From NCBI GenBank assembly GCA_018663505.1, contig JABJQG010000041.1, positions 1 through 64,000 of the forward strand: a stretch of 64,000 bases of DNA, given 5' to 3'. The notes below the pieces were generated by a model that worked only from the letters and a program-made list of their open reading frames with translations, was not told where the DNA came from and made no database searches. Positions 42,810 to 52,708 of the stretch are shown one piece after another (position 1 is the first letter of the stretch; every line of letters begins with the position of its first letter). This DNA comes from Pseudobdellovibrionaceae bacterium (GTDB lineage: Bacteria; Bdellovibrionota; Bdellovibrionia; Bdellovibrionales; UBA1609). The position numbers and the translations under genes were made by a program.

Positions 42810-44249
42810 ATGACCGTTATTAAATCATTTACCATAATTCTAGTTTCCTTTTTATCAATGCAGCTTGTACAGGCAGGCTCAACAACGGTTTCTTTTCCAG
42901 ACGTTCTAGAGGAAATCGATTTAGAAAAAGCTAGAAAATGGCATCCACCTAATTTTAAGAATCAAGAGGATGCTTTAGGTTATGACATTAGTACTTTCTC
43001 TGTACCTCCTGGAATGGAAGAACGGGTCTCTTTTTGGATCGATATCTACACAAAGTTTAATACTAACCAAGGGCTGTTGCATGATAGTCGCTATGTCAAT
43101 TTAGTTTATGAGGTGGTGGACTTCACTTCGATTATGACTAATGAAAATTACTCTAAACGAGAGAAACAAAAGCTAAGACGAAAAATGGTAAAAGAGGCTA
43201 AAAATAAAATAAAGCAGCGCCTTACGAATTTACAAAAATATTCTAGCCCGGCAGGGTTGGATGATGAAGATCTAAGATACTGGTACTTATTTAAAAATAT
43301 CAAGGAACACAACCGATTTAAAAAAGCCACTCATAGATCTAGGCTGAGGTTTCAGCTAGGTCAGAGTAATCGCTTTTATAAAGGTATTTATCTTTCAGGA
43401 TTATATTTGGAAAAGATGGAAAAAATATTTAAAGATTCAGGACTTCCTGTGGAGCTGACCAGGTTGCCATTTGTTGAGAGCTCCTTTAATTATAAGGCGA
43501 GATCAAAAGTAGGCGCTAGTGGTATCTGGCAGTTTATGCGTTATACGGGAAAGCGTTTTTTAAAAATGAATGTTTCTGTGGATGAACGTAACGACCCCAT
43601 AAGAGCAACAGAAGCCGCTGCACGCATGTTAAAGGCAAATTATAAAAGGTTAGATTCTTGGCCTTTAGCAGTGACCGGTTATAATCATGGGCCAAGTGGA
43701 GTAAGACGACTAGTTAATAAATTCAAAACCAGAAGTATTGCTGAGCTGGTAAATGCCAGGCGTGGTAGCTTCGGATTTGCTTCTGCAAATTTTTATGCCA
43801 GTTTCTTGGCTGCAATTACAGTAGAAAAGAACGCTAAAAACTTTTATGAAAAAATTTATTGGAAAAAGCCCCAACTCAGCAAAGAAATTAAGCTGACTAA
43901 AAATATTTCAAAAAAAGAAATATTAAAATGGTTTAATAATGACCATGATCTGGCTAAAACTTTTAATCCACATATCAAACGAGTGGTGTGGCGAGATCAA
44001 GTACGCCTGGGGAAAAAAAACTTTTTAAGAGTTCCCGAAGACATTCACCAGCAAGTTTTAGCGGATCTTTCAAAATTGAAGAAGATGAATTTATTCCAGG
44101 GCAAAAGTTATAAAGTATCTAATGGAGATACTTTAAGTTCTATAGCGTATAATTTTGGTGTTTCACTGCGCCGACTTAGAAGTGCTAATGCGAACTTAAA
44201 TCCACGTCGACTAAGAATAGGTCAAAAAATATTTATTCCAAGAAAATAG
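42810..44249 (+). CDS. mltD: MltD-like lytic transglycosylase with LysM domain
   Basis: The 479-residue protein has a signal peptide (FLSMQLVQAG), a long helical N-terminal region, and an SLT catalytic domain: LPFVESSFNYKARSK holds the catalytic Glu, followed by GASGIWQFM and TGYNHGPSGV. One LysM domain ends the protein (YKVSNGDTLSSIAYNFGVS to IGQKIFIP), binding glycan. It cleaves peptidoglycan between MurNAc and GlcNAc. It follows dacB directly. There is no lipobox, unlike E. coli MltD, so it is probably soluble in the periplasm. Confidence 0.9.
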   Translation: MTVIKSFTIILVSFLSMQLVQAGSTTVSFPDVLEEIDLEKARKWHPPNFKNQEDALGYDISTFSVPPGMEERVSFWIDIYTKFNTNQGLLHDSRYVNLVYEVVDFTSIMTNENYSKREKQKLRRKMVKEAKNKIKQRLTNLQKYSSPAGLDDEDLRYWYLFKNIKEHNRFKKATHRSRLRFQLGQSNRFYKGIYLSGLYLEKMEKIFKDSGLPVELTRLPFVESSFNYKARSKVGASGIWQFMRYTGKRFLKMNVSVDERNDPIRATEAAARMLKANYKRLDSWPLAVTGYNHGPSGVRRLVNKFKTRSIAELVNARRGSFGFASANFYASFLAAITVEKNAKNFYEKIYWKKPQLSKEIKLTKNISKKEILKWFNNDHDLAKTFNPHIKRVVWRDQVRLGKKNFLRVPEDIHQQVLADLSKLKKMNLFQGKSYKVSNGDTLSSIAYNFGVSLRRLRSANANLNPRRLRIGQKIFIPRK

Positions 44250-44333
44250 TGAACACCTCTCTAGAGCATAAAATTAATTTAACTATGGAGTTGCTCAAAT
44301 GACGCTTAGCTAAACCAAAAGGTACGGCGTACT

Positions 44334-47300
44334 TTATGGGGAAGCAATACTCGCAGGGATTGTTAATTGGCCGTTTGCTGAGTCGTTGGAATTTTCTTCC
44401 CAACATGTAACTTTGCCGCTACTTAGAAGGGCACAGGCATGAAATGCTCCTGTACCCACATCAATTACTTTACCTGTAATCGACGCTATTGGGTTATCAG
44501 TATTAATATAACCCCAGCATTTTGCTTTTCCATCTGTGGTGACGCCACAGGCGCTATCATGCTCTGCAGAAACTTTGCGAGCAGTTGTTAAGTTAATATT
44601 TGTTGGGTTTAGGTTGCCAGTACCTAAAGCATAATCGAACCCCCAGCAATGAACTTTATTTGTCAGGGAATCTATGGCGCAGGTGAAGTCAAAGCCGGCA
44701 CTTGCGGTTAAAGCTTCTCCGGGCCCATCTACATTGGCCGGAATATTGGACAATTGTCCCTTGTCATCAGGCCCCCAGTTTATAATTTTTCCGTCGGCTG
44801 ATAGCGCGGCTCCATGATAGTACCCTGCATAAAGTTCACGGGTAGAGCCAGCTAAAGTTAAGTTATAAGTATTTAATACCCCAGCAGTGGCTAAATCACT
44901 AAGTTGAGTAAAAGCATTATTTCCTCGGCAACCGATGTCTCCTGTAACTCCTAGGCTACACATAAAACTTAAACCTCCGTCTCCGGTTTTTGTGTAATTG
45001 GCGTCAGAATATGGAACTGAAAGGGTGGTTTGACTATTAACAGGATCTCCCCAGCATTCCTGGATTCCGGAGCTTCTGATGGCACAGGTTGCATTGGCTC
45101 CAATATATAGGTCAACGGTAGAGCCGGCAAGATTCAGACCTGTAGGAATAGTAGTTTTTCCATTGGCGGCGTCCCCCCAGCAGTTAATGGAGCCGTTAGC
45201 AAGTAATGTACAACTATGGTAAGCGCCAACAACCAATTTTATCACTGCATTTACAGAGCCACCCAAACTAATATAGGGCATGTCTTTTGGAAACTCATTA
45301 TCTCCAATAGATAAGTGGGGACCTAACCCCATTTCACCAAACAGTCCGTCTCCCCCCCAGCACTTTACATGTCCATTAACAAGAATGGCGCAGCTTTGGT
45401 TGCCTCCAGCATAAATACTTCGTACTCTCTCTCCTCCGAGATCTACATCAGCTGTTGGTGATGCTGTATCTCCTACAGTGGTGGTGTGTCCTAAACCAAG
45501 TTGTCCCACATTATTGAGCCCCCAACACCTTGCATTGCCAGTGGCAAGTAATGCACAACTATGAAAACGACCGGTTGCAATCTGTACCGCGGGTTCTCCA
45601 GAAAGCACATAGCCTTTAGTTTCTGGGTCTAAAACGTCGGAAGTATCTCCGTAACCAAGACGACCAGCGGTGCCTACACCCCAACAGCTGATATTCCCAT
45701 CAGTTAAAAGAGCACAGGTGTGATTAAAGTTTGCTGATATTTGCTTAATTGGGTTAGTTAGAGTGACCAGAGGAGCGGACGCGGTATTATGAATACCTGC
45801 GCTGGCTCCGTAGGTGTTGTTGAGTGCATTTCCTAATTGACCAGAAAATCCGTAGCCCCAACACTTTGCTTTTCCGGAGGAGAGCAGAACGCAAGTATGT
45901 GAGTCACCTGCTTCAATTTGAATGGGAACACCTGTAACTGCTCCAAGGGGAATGGGGCCATTAAAGCTAGGTGTTTCGCCAGCACCGTCACCAAGATTTG
46001 TAACGTTGTTATAACCAAGACGACCATTGCTCCCGTTACCCCAACAGCGAGAGTCTCCTCCCACTAAAATGGCACAAGTATGATTTTGCCCAGCAGTAAT
46101 GGAGAGGGCTTTTTGCCCTAGGTTAATCATACCTGCACCAAGGGGGTCCTCATTGTCCCCTATGGGTAATATGTTCCCGTGTCCGAGTTCTCCGTCAGAA
46201 TTTCCTCCCCAACAAAAAACATCACCGCTAGCCATTAAGGCACAGGTGTGATCTCTTCCAGCAACAATCTCAGTGGCAAAACCAGAAGGTCCTAAGTTAA
46301 CAATGACACCTTCATCAGGATAGGAAGTGAGTCCCTGATCGTCTACATTTCCTTGCCCCAGTCGACCACCGAGGCCACTGCCCCAGCAAAGAACTTTACC
46401 TTCAGCATTTAAAGCACAAATATGCTCATCTCCCACGGCCATTGATTTAGTTGAGCCGATGGGTGCTGAAGGAGGATGTATAGTGGTTATGGACCATGAG
46501 GAGGAGTAGGTGTTTCCTACATCAAGTATAACGGCAGAGCTTTGAGAATAGCTAGTTGCTGTAGTAAAGCGAATTTGCACATAATCATTGTTGTCCACAA
46601 CATCTATAGCTAAAGCATTTGTCCAGCCATGCTTTACAGAGGATTCGCAGCTACTTTCACTGGTACCATCTGTACAAATACGATACTCAGGTGATGAGCC
46701 TGTTCCCGCTGAAATGATGATGCTAATTTCCACCGCAGTATTTATTCCTGTAATTTGTAGTGGGTAGGAAGTAACAACAGAGTTTCTTCGGTACACACTG
46801 TGGAGTGGAGCAGGAAAGGCAATATTGTCTGGAGTGATATCCAATACATTTACGGCAAATTCATCGCCTATAATGCCGCTGTTGCCATCATCAAATCTCA
46901 CATTAATATTACAGAGCCCTGCAAACCCTGCGGCGGGCTGGAATGACACGGCACCATTAGTTGCATTAATACTAAAGCCACCAGGTTCTGCATGAGCTGA
47001 ACAGTCTAAACTAGAGGCTGCACCGAAGCTATAAGTACCAAAACCTTCTTCATCTGTTTGGACATCAGCGTCAGTTTTAATTATAGCAAAATTAGCGTCT
47101 TGGTAAATATCTATATTAACAAGGGAACTTGAAAGTACTGGAGCAACGTTAACAATAGTTACGGTTAGAGTACTACTAGTAGAGATAATTCCATCACTAG
47201 CATCCATTGCTAATATACAATCGCCAACATTGTCATCGTTAGGAGTTGCGAAAAATGCTCCAGTGGCGGAGTCTATTGTATTAATCCATGCACAAGTATT

Positions 47301-49430
47301 TGCAGCAGCAATGGACCATGTGTGGGTATCACCGGAATCAGGATCTACAAGGATTGGAGAGCATACAAACGAAACGTCTTGATGGTTTGGTGAGGCGGCA
47401 CAATTAAGGCTGAGAATTACTGGAGCATCGTTAACAGGATTTACTGTAATTGCAAACTCACTAGCGATTGTGTTTGATGTTGCATTGCCATCATCAAACA
47501 CCACTTTGATATTACAGGTACCGGAATAGTTGGTAGCTGGTTGGAAAGTCACAGCTCCTGAAGAGCTGTCTATAGTTAGCCCCAAAGTATGATCAGAGCA
47601 TTTGGGCGCTGTTGTGGAAGCATGATCAAAACTATAAACTCCAAATCCTTCTTCGCTGGCCTGTACCATTGCATCGGTTCTTATAATTGAAGAGGCGGCA
47701 TCTTCCAGAATAGATGCAGCATCAGCAATAATTAAGCTAGGAGTTACATTGCTGACGGTTATATTTAATGATGTCACTAAAGAATCATTTGTTCCGTCAT
47801 TCACTTTATAAGCTAAAATACATGAACCCACGTCATCATCATTAGGCACCCCACTCAAAACTCCACTTGTTGCATTTATATTAGCCCAGGCACATGTATT
47901 ATTTGTTACATCCAGGCCCCAAACATAAGGGCCTGGGCCATCAGCATCGGTGAAGGTCGGAGAGCATGTATAAGCGGCATCTTGATTTAAAGAAATTGCG
48001 CAGGTCTGTGAAATAACAGGAGCAATATTCGTGGCAACATTTACAGTAATGGCAAACTCACTAGCCACTGTATTTGACGAAGCATTGCCATCATTAAATA
48101 CCACTTTAATATTACAGGTTCCAGTATAATTGGCAGCTGGTTGATAAGTAACTGCCCCGGTGGTGTTGTCTAGTGTTAAATCCAAAGTATTATCAGAACA
48201 CTTAGGTGCCGTGGTGGTTGCATGATCAAAACTATAAATCCCAAAGCCCTCTTCGTCGGCTTCTACATCAGCATCAACTCTTATAATTGAAGCAGCGGCT
48301 CCTTGTAATATCGCTGCAGCATCGGTAATAGTTAAGGTTGGAGCAATATTATTAATTGTAAGGGTTGTGGAACTTATAATGGAGTTATTAGGGAATGTGT
48401 CAGTAACCAAAAAAGCTAAGATGCAATCTCCCACGTCATCATCCCCAGGGCTTCCTGAAATGTTTCCAGTATTAGGATCAATGGAAAGCCAGTTACAAGT
48501 ATTGGTAGTACTGTCAAAACTCCAACTTAGAGTTTCACTTTCAGCATCAGTAGCTGTGTTTACACAAGAGTAGACCGTGTTTTGTACTCCAGAAGTTGAA
48601 CAAGCAGCAGAGGTAATGGTTGGAGCTGCATTTGTTGAAGTTGTCACCGTCCATGATCCCCCTGCTGTGGCACCCACGGTTAACGTAGCGCTAAAGGGAC
48701 TGGCGTTGGAAGCCGAACTGGTTAATTGTATTTGCACATAGTTATTATTTATAACATTCCCAGATCCTGTCATGGAGGTCCAATTGTGTAGTACATTAGA
48801 GCAAGAACTATCGTTGCAGACTCGATATTCGGGGGCCCCATCACCAGAAATGCTAATGTCAGAAGCTATATCTATTCCCGTGATTTGTATAATGTCAGAT
48901 TCTACAAGGGTGGATGTAGAGGCTATGGAGTTATTTGTAAAATTAAAGGCATCTGGCATGTTATCAATACCAGGCTGAACTCTTTGGATACTCAAAATAA
49001 CAGGAGAGGAAGGGTCATTTTTTATATAAGAATATATTTTAACTTCTACACTATTACCGTGGATATCCTGAAGCCCAAGCTCAGGATAACTTGAGCTTGT
49101 GTAACGAAAATTAAAAGAGAAAGAGCCTTCACTTTCACAACTAAGATTAGCGGAACTATCTATTTGTTTAAGATCAACTGGACTGGAGTTGGCCACTGAT
49201 ACTTTAATACTATCAGTTTTTTTATTACAAGTTCCAGAAATGAGAATATCACTTCCCCAAAGTGTATTATCAATTTCCATTTGTGTTTGACTAAGAGAAG
49301 GGGGCTGCGATGAAAATAAAGATGTAATATCAGGGATTTGATCAGTACACCCTAAATTAGATAACATAAAGAGCAAGGTGAATACTTTGCTCATGTCATT
49401 GATATTAAATACATTTTTAACGTTCCACAT
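44334..49430 (-). CDS. Giant RCC1-repeat lipoprotein with cadherin/Ig-like repeats
   Basis: The 1698-residue protein has a lipoprotein signal (FTLLFMLSNLGC; an in-frame ATG at 49394 gives the more usual length). Residues about 260-905 hold alternating Ig/cadherin-like modules: short He_PIG-type units (ITSAACSTSG, then SGSPGDDDVGDCILAF) and three roughly 105-residue units each containing DEEGFG or SEEGFG and DDGN or NDGN. Paired modules with PEYRVCND and PEYRICTD flank that region. From about residue 990 to the end come 14 RCC1-type repeats, most with H-x-C-A-L...G...C-W-G, enough for two seven-bladed propellers. Regularly spaced Cys may give disulfides. It is likely a surface adhesion or recognition protein; function unknown. 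Confidence 0.85.
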   Translation of the reverse strand: MWNVKNVFNINDMSKVFTLLFMLSNLGCTDQIPDITSLFSSQPPSLSQTQMEIDNTLWGSDILISGTCNKKTDSIKVSVANSSPVDLKQIDSSANLSCESEGSFSFNFRYTSSSYPELGLQDIHGNSVEVKIYSYIKNDPSSPVILSIQRVQPGIDNMPDAFNFTNNSIASTSTLVESDIIQITGIDIASDISISGDGAPEYRVCNDSSCSNVLHNWTSMTGSGNVINNNYVQIQLTSSASNASPFSATLTVGATAGGSWTVTTSTNAAPTITSAACSTSGVQNTVYSCVNTATDAESETLSWSFDSTTNTCNWLSIDPNTGNISGSPGDDDVGDCILAFLVTDTFPNNSIISSTTLTINNIAPTLTITDAAAILQGAAASIIRVDADVEADEEGFGIYSFDHATTTAPKCSDNTLDLTLDNTTGAVTYQPAANYTGTCNIKVVFNDGNASSNTVASEFAITVNVATNIAPVISQTCAISLNQDAAYTCSPTFTDADGPGPYVWGLDVTNNTCAWANINATSGVLSGVPNDDDVGSCILAYKVNDGTNDSLVTSLNITVSNVTPSLIIADAASILEDAASSIIRTDAMVQASEEGFGVYSFDHASTTAPKCSDHTLGLTIDSSSGAVTFQPATNYSGTCNIKVVFDDGNATSNTIASEFAITVNPVNDAPVILSLNCAASPNHQDVSFVCSPILVDPDSGDTHTWSIAAANTCAWINTIDSATGAFFATPNDDNVGDCILAMDASDGIISTSSTLTVTIVNVAPVLSSSLVNIDIYQDANFAIIKTDADVQTDEEGFGTYSFGAASSLDCSAHAEPGGFSINATNGAVSFQPAAGFAGLCNINVRFDDGNSGIIGDEFAVNVLDITPDNIAFPAPLHSVYRRNSVVTSYPLQITGINTAVEISIIISAGTGSSPEYRICTDGTSESSCESSVKHGWTNALAIDVVDNNDYVQIRFTTATSYSQSSAVILDVGNTYSSSWSITTIHPPSAPIGSTKSMAVGDEHICALNAEGKVLCWGSGLGGRLGQGNVDDQGLTSYPDEGVIVNLGPSGFATEIVAGRDHTCALMASGDVFCWGGNSDGELGHGNILPIGDNEDPLGAGMINLGQKALSITAGQNHTCAILVGGDSRCWGNGSNGRLGYNNVTNLGDGAGETPSFNGPIPLGAVTGVPIQIEAGDSHTCVLLSSGKAKCWGYGFSGQLGNALNNTYGASAGIHNTASAPLVTLTNPIKQISANFNHTCALLTDGNISCWGVGTAGRLGYGDTSDVLDPETKGYVLSGEPAVQIATGRFHSCALLATGNARCWGLNNVGQLGLGHTTTVGDTASPTADVDLGGERVRSIYAGGNQSCAILVNGHVKCWGGDGLFGEMGLGPHLSIGDNEFPKDMPYISLGGSVNAVIKLVVGAYHSCTLLANGSINCWGDAANGKTTIPTGLNLAGSTVDLYIGANATCAIRSSGIQECWGDPVNSQTTLSVPYSDANYTKTGDGGLSFMCSLGVTGDIGCRGNNAFTQLSDLATAGVLNTYNLTLAGSTRELYAGYYHGAALSADGKIINWGPDDKGQLSNIPANVDGPGEALTASAGFDFTCAIDSLTNKVHCWGFDYALGTGNLNPTNINLTTARKVSAEHDSACGVTTDGKAKCWGYINTDNPIASITGKVIDVGTGAFHACALLSSGKVTCWEENSNDSANGQLTIPASIASP

Positions 49431-49570
49431 ATAAAGGAATTATCGGTATGCCAGACTATGGACTTAAGTCTTATATGCAGAATAGATTTTTATTAACTCG
49501 TGATGGTTTATTTTGAGATTTTCTCAAGAAATATGTCTTAGATAGTGACTATATGAGCTGTAAAAAACTA

Positions 49571-50104
49571 TTAATTTAAGCTAGCGACTTGACCAATAAA
49601 AGGCAAATTGCGGTATTGCTCCCCATAGTCTAATCCATATCCAACCACAAAGTCGTTTGGGATATCAAAGCCCACATGGTCAATTTGACATTCCTCTTTG
49701 ATGGCATCAGGTTTTCTTAACAGAGTCACTGTGGTGATGTTTTTAGGGCGACGAGCCTCTAACATTCTGAGCAGATAATTCATTGTTAAACCTGTATCAA
49801 CGATGTCTTCCACCACCACAACTTCTTTGCCTTCTACATTTGTGGAAAGATCTAGTGTTAGTTTCACTTCACCAGAAGATGTTCCTGTGTTTTTGTAACT
49901 TGATAAACCTAGAAAATCACATTTTACATCTAGTTCAATTTCACGAATGAGGTCTGAATAAAAAATTAAAGAACCTTTTAATACGCAAATAAAGACCACA
50001 TCATCTTGGTTTTTAAATTTATCGCTTAAAGTAGCACCAAGCTCGGCTACTTTTTTTTGAATTTCTGTTTCAGTGATTAAAGGTGAAATTTCAAAATTTT
50101 CCAA
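49571..50104 (-). CDS. hpt: Hypoxanthine phosphoribosyltransferase
   Basis: The 177-residue enzyme salvages hypoxanthine or guanine with PRPP. The PRPP motif is VVVVEDIVDTGLTM; the catalytic flexible loop contains LGLSSYKNTGTSSG, and the C-terminal part VGYGLDYGEQYRNLPFIG is a strong family signature. Length is normal. A ribosome site (GGAGGA on the minus strand) precedes the ATG. Confidence 0.94.
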   Translation of the reverse strand: MENFEISPLITETEIQKKVAELGATLSDKFKNQDDVVFICVLKGSLIFYSDLIREIELDVKCDFLGLSSYKNTGTSSGEVKLTLDLSTNVEGKEVVVVEDIVDTGLTMNYLLRMLEARRPKNITTVTLLRKPDAIKEECQIDHVGFDIPNDFVVGYGLDYGEQYRNLPFIGQVASLN

Positions 50105-50181
50105 AAGGTCCTCCTGTTTGTGTTCAAATAATATAGTGAATTTATTTTAAATTTACAATAGAGGATAAAGCTTGTGTCTAT

Positions 50182-51117
50182 TTAAGGCAGGGTATCAATA
50201 ACCATAATTAGGGTTGTGACTTGAGTATTAAAGTCATCAGATTTTAATATACTTAAGGGGCTTTGGCTTATTTTTTGTAAAGTGGCCTCTGAAATTTGAT
50301 TAGTGGAGATGTCTATTTGGCCAAAGAGGTCCTTTATAATCAGGGAGTTCCCGCTGTTGATCTGAAATTCTTCAGTGAACTCCAGGGTGATTGGAGGTTC
50401 AGGAGCATTTAGTGGGATATGTAGCTGTGCTTTAATCTGAAATTCAGATCCTTCACTTTCAATAAGGTTGGGTGTAATTTCAACACTCATACCTGACTCC
50501 TCATTTTCTCCAGAAATAAAGCCATGATTTAGAAATACAGGTGCGTTGACTTGGTAGTCATCAGTGGTGGCGCCAGGCGAGAGAGAAATCATTCCTCCCT
50601 GCGCTATTTTACTAGATATTTGAGTAGCGAAGCCTTTTATTTGCACACCGCTGAGCTCATTGCCTTGAATCTCACCAAGGTCAAAAATTTCAGAAACCTC
50701 ATCGTTGGAGATCTCATAAAATTGGATTTTTATTTTAGTTGCAGGAACTTGTGCAGGAGCCTCTTTTTCTAATAAAGCCTTAGAAGGCGTTTCTTTTTTT
50801 GCAACTTTGGAATGGGAAATCACTTTTATGGGCTTAGGCTCTTGAATGGCTTTTTTAACCTTTTCTACTGGCTTAGGGGGAGCTTCAGAAATACCCAGAA
50901 TTTGTGATTGGATAAGCTCTTTATTTTTTACATATAAAATTGAGATGGTGGAGATTAATAAAACAAAAAATAGAAAAACCTGTAGGCGGGAATCCTTCCA
51001 AACCCTTTCTGTAATAGGCTTAGGTATAGGCTGAAAGCTATCTATATCAAGGCCGCAGTTTGCACAATACCTGTCTTTAGGTTGTGAAAACCCACACCTC
51101 GGGCAGTCGATCATCAT
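50182..51117 (-). CDS. Zinc-ribbon membrane-anchored protein of unknown function
   Basis: The first 25 of 311 residues form a zinc ribbon (CPRCGFSQPKDRYCANCG). One membrane helix follows at about 48-66 (VFLFFVLLISTISILYV), a Lys/Pro-rich linker (residues 75-120), then a strand-rich domain of about 190 residues (for example MISLSPGATTDDYQVNAPV). This places the ribbon in the cytoplasm and the C-terminal domain in the periplasm. I do not recognise the C-terminal domain. It lies just upstream of the mraZ cluster on the opposite strand. Confidence 0.7.
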   Translation of the reverse strand: MMIDCPRCGFSQPKDRYCANCGLDIDSFQPIPKPITERVWKDSRLQVFLFFVLLISTISILYVKNKELIQSQILGISEAPPKPVEKVKKAIQEPKPIKVISHSKVAKKETPSKALLEKEAPAQVPATKIKIQFYEISNDEVSEIFDLGEIQGNELSGVQIKGFATQISSKIAQGGMISLSPGATTDDYQVNAPVFLNHGFISGENEESGMSVEITPNLIESEGSEFQIKAQLHIPLNAPEPPITLEFTEEFQINSGNSLIIKDLFGQIDISTNQISEATLQKISQSPLSILKSDDFNTQVTTLIMVIDTLP

Positions 51118-51160
51118 TTATGCTTTCTCCATTAGCCAAGATTCTATGTTTAAGGTTAAC

Positions 51161-51216
51161 TATAATGCGTCATGGCGTTGAGTCATGTTGCGTCAAAATT
51201 GAGCAGCAGGGATAAA
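51161..51216 (+). promoter_or_regulatory. Candidate promoters of the mraZ cluster
   Basis: Two candidates exist. One is a consensus TATAAT at 51161-51166 without a good -35. The other is TTGCGT (51188-51193) and GATAAA (51211-51216) at 17-bp spacing, which would begin transcription inside the MraZ box array at 51219. The second fits repression by MraZ better. Confidence 0.35.
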
Positions 51217-51218
51217 AG

Positions 51219-51244
51219 TGGAAATAAATGGAAAAAAGTGGGAA
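51219..51244 (+). promoter_or_regulatory. MraZ operator: three TGG(A/G)A boxes at 10-bp period
   Basis: TGGAA, TGGAA and TGGGA begin at 51219, 51229 and 51239, exactly 10 bp apart. Known MraZ regulators bind arrays of TGGGA-type boxes separated by 5 nt upstream of their own gene, so this is the expected autoregulatory site. The array ends about 90 bp before the mraZ ATG. Confidence 0.65.
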
Positions 51245-51250
51245 AATATT

Positions 51251-51285
51251 CATGGGAGCCCATGGATGGGCTTTTCGTTTATTTT
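51251..51285 (+). terminator. Possible attenuator in the mraZ leader
   Basis: CCCAT at 51259-51263 can pair backward in CATGG-GAGC-CCATG or forward in AGCCCA-TGGA-TGGGCT. The forward hairpin is followed by TTTTCGTTTATTTTT and would act as a terminator. The two structures exclude each other. Short stems make this tentative. Confidence 0.3.
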
Positions 51286-51334
51286 TAATTAAATAAACAA
51301 GCAACCCAAAAAGTTGCAACAGGTTAGGAGGACC

Positions 51335-51799
51335 ATGAATTTTCGTGGGCGCTTTTTTTGTAAGCTCGATGCAAAGGGACGGTTAAGTCTTCCCTCCGCC
51401 TATGGATTTAAGAAAAACCTTAAACAGACCCTTGTTATCACAAATGCACGCAGCGCCAATCAAAAATTTTTAGATGTATACCCATTAAAAGAATGGGAAA
51501 AGCTAGAAAAGAAGATTCTAAAAATGCCCTCATTAAATAAAAATGTTCAGGCCTTTCAGCGCTTTTACGTTTCTAGTGGACAAGTTGTGGAGTCAGATAG
51601 CCAAGGTCGGCTATTGGTTCCATTATCGCTAAGAGATTACTCTCAATTGGATGCGGAATCAGAAGTGGTGATTGTAGGTATGGGGCATAAGTTAGAAATC
51701 TGGAATTCCAAGGAGTGGGATAAATTATTTTCAAAAATTGAAGCCTCTTATGAAGAAGTGGTGGAATTTATCTCCAATAAGGAAGAAGGAAACAAATAA
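51335..51799 (+). CDS. mraZ: Transcriptional regulator MraZ
   Basis: MraZ represses the division and cell-wall cluster by binding TGGGA-type boxes as a ring of AbrB-like subunits. The first AbrB/SpoVT-like half has the DxKGRLSLP signature (CKLDAKGRLSLPS) and the second SDSQGRLLVPLSL. The start is ATG 51335 just after AGGAGG; a TTG at 51314 lies upstream without support. The stop overlaps the rsmH start (TAATG). It is the first gene of the cluster. Confidence 0.94.
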   Translation: MNFRGRFFCKLDAKGRLSLPSAYGFKKNLKQTLVITNARSANQKFLDVYPLKEWEKLEKKILKMPSLNKNVQAFQRFYVSSGQVVESDSQGRLLVPLSLRDYSQLDAESEVVIVGMGHKLEIWNSKEWDKLFSKIEASYEEVVEFISNKEEGNK

Positions 51800-52686
51800 T
51801 GCTACATATCCCTGTTTTATTAAAAGATGTATTAAACCAGTTGCCACAAAAAATGGAAGTTGGAGTGGATGGTACTTTTGGCAGAGGTGGCCACTGTAAA
51901 GCCATCATGGATGAATATGGTGATTGCAAAATGATAGGCTTAGACAGAGACATTGATGCTATTTCCTTTGGCCAGGAACAGTTTAAAGAAGATATTGAAA
52001 ACAATAGATTAAAACTGTTTCACAGTAACTATATTGAAATAGATGAAACACAAAAGAACAACCCCGCAGATTTCCCAGAAGAAGTGGATTTTATTTTAGT
52101 GGATTTGGGAGTGAGTTCTCCGCAATTAGATGAGGCCGAAAGAGGTTTTAGTTTTTACTCCAAAGGTCCTTTGGATATGCGTATGGATCAAAGAGAAAAA
52201 TTGACTGCCGCTGAAATCGTCAATGAGTGGAGTGAAGAGGATTTATATACAGTTTTTCAAAAATATGGAGAAGTAAGGAATCCAAACCGAATTGTTAAGG
52301 CCATAGTCATGGATAGGCAAACCAAGGATTTTGAAACAACAGATGACCTTTCGCGAATGATTGAGAGAGTGCTAGGTTGGTCTCAAAAAGGAAAACACCC
52401 AGCAACTCAATACTTTTTAGCTTTGAGATTAATAGTGAATCAGGAATTGCAGCAAGTTGAGGACGCCCTGGAGATGTTTATTAATAGGTTGTCACATAAG
52501 GGCCGATTGCTGGTGATTACATTTCATTCCTTAGAAGACAGGATTGTTAAGTATAAATTTAAAGCATTAAAAGACTTAGGAAATATCATTACCAAAAAAG
52601 TGATTCAAGCAACTTGGGACGAAAAAAAGACTAACCCTAGGTCCAGGAGCGCTAAGTTAAGAGTGTTTGAAAGAATAAAACAGTGA
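51799..52686 (+). CDS. rsmH: 16S rRNA (cytosine(1402)-N4)-methyltransferase
   Basis: RsmH (MraW) methylates C1402 of 16S rRNA using S-adenosylmethionine. The SAM motif is GVDGTFGRGGHCKAIM. DFILVDLGVSSPQLDEAERGF and PLDMRMDQ are hallmark stretches, as are FHSLEDRIVK and the Arg/Ser-rich end NPRSRSAKLRV. The length of 295 residues is typical. It overlaps the mraZ stop by one base. Confidence 0.95.
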   Translation: MLHIPVLLKDVLNQLPQKMEVGVDGTFGRGGHCKAIMDEYGDCKMIGLDRDIDAISFGQEQFKEDIENNRLKLFHSNYIEIDETQKNNPADFPEEVDFILVDLGVSSPQLDEAERGFSFYSKGPLDMRMDQREKLTAAEIVNEWSEEDLYTVFQKYGEVRNPNRIVKAIVMDRQTKDFETTDDLSRMIERVLGWSQKGKHPATQYFLALRLIVNQELQQVEDALEMFINRLSHKGRLLVITFHSLEDRIVKYKFKALKDLGNIITKKVIQATWDEKKTNPRSRSAKLRVFERIKQ

Positions 52687-52708
52687 AAGAATACCTGGAG
52701 GGGGACAC

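Noticed and set aside
48367-49094. Plus-strand frames within the giant lipoprotein gene
   Set aside because: The minus-strand frame of 1698 codons is continuous with clear RCC1 and Ig-like repeats; the short plus frames have no supporting features.
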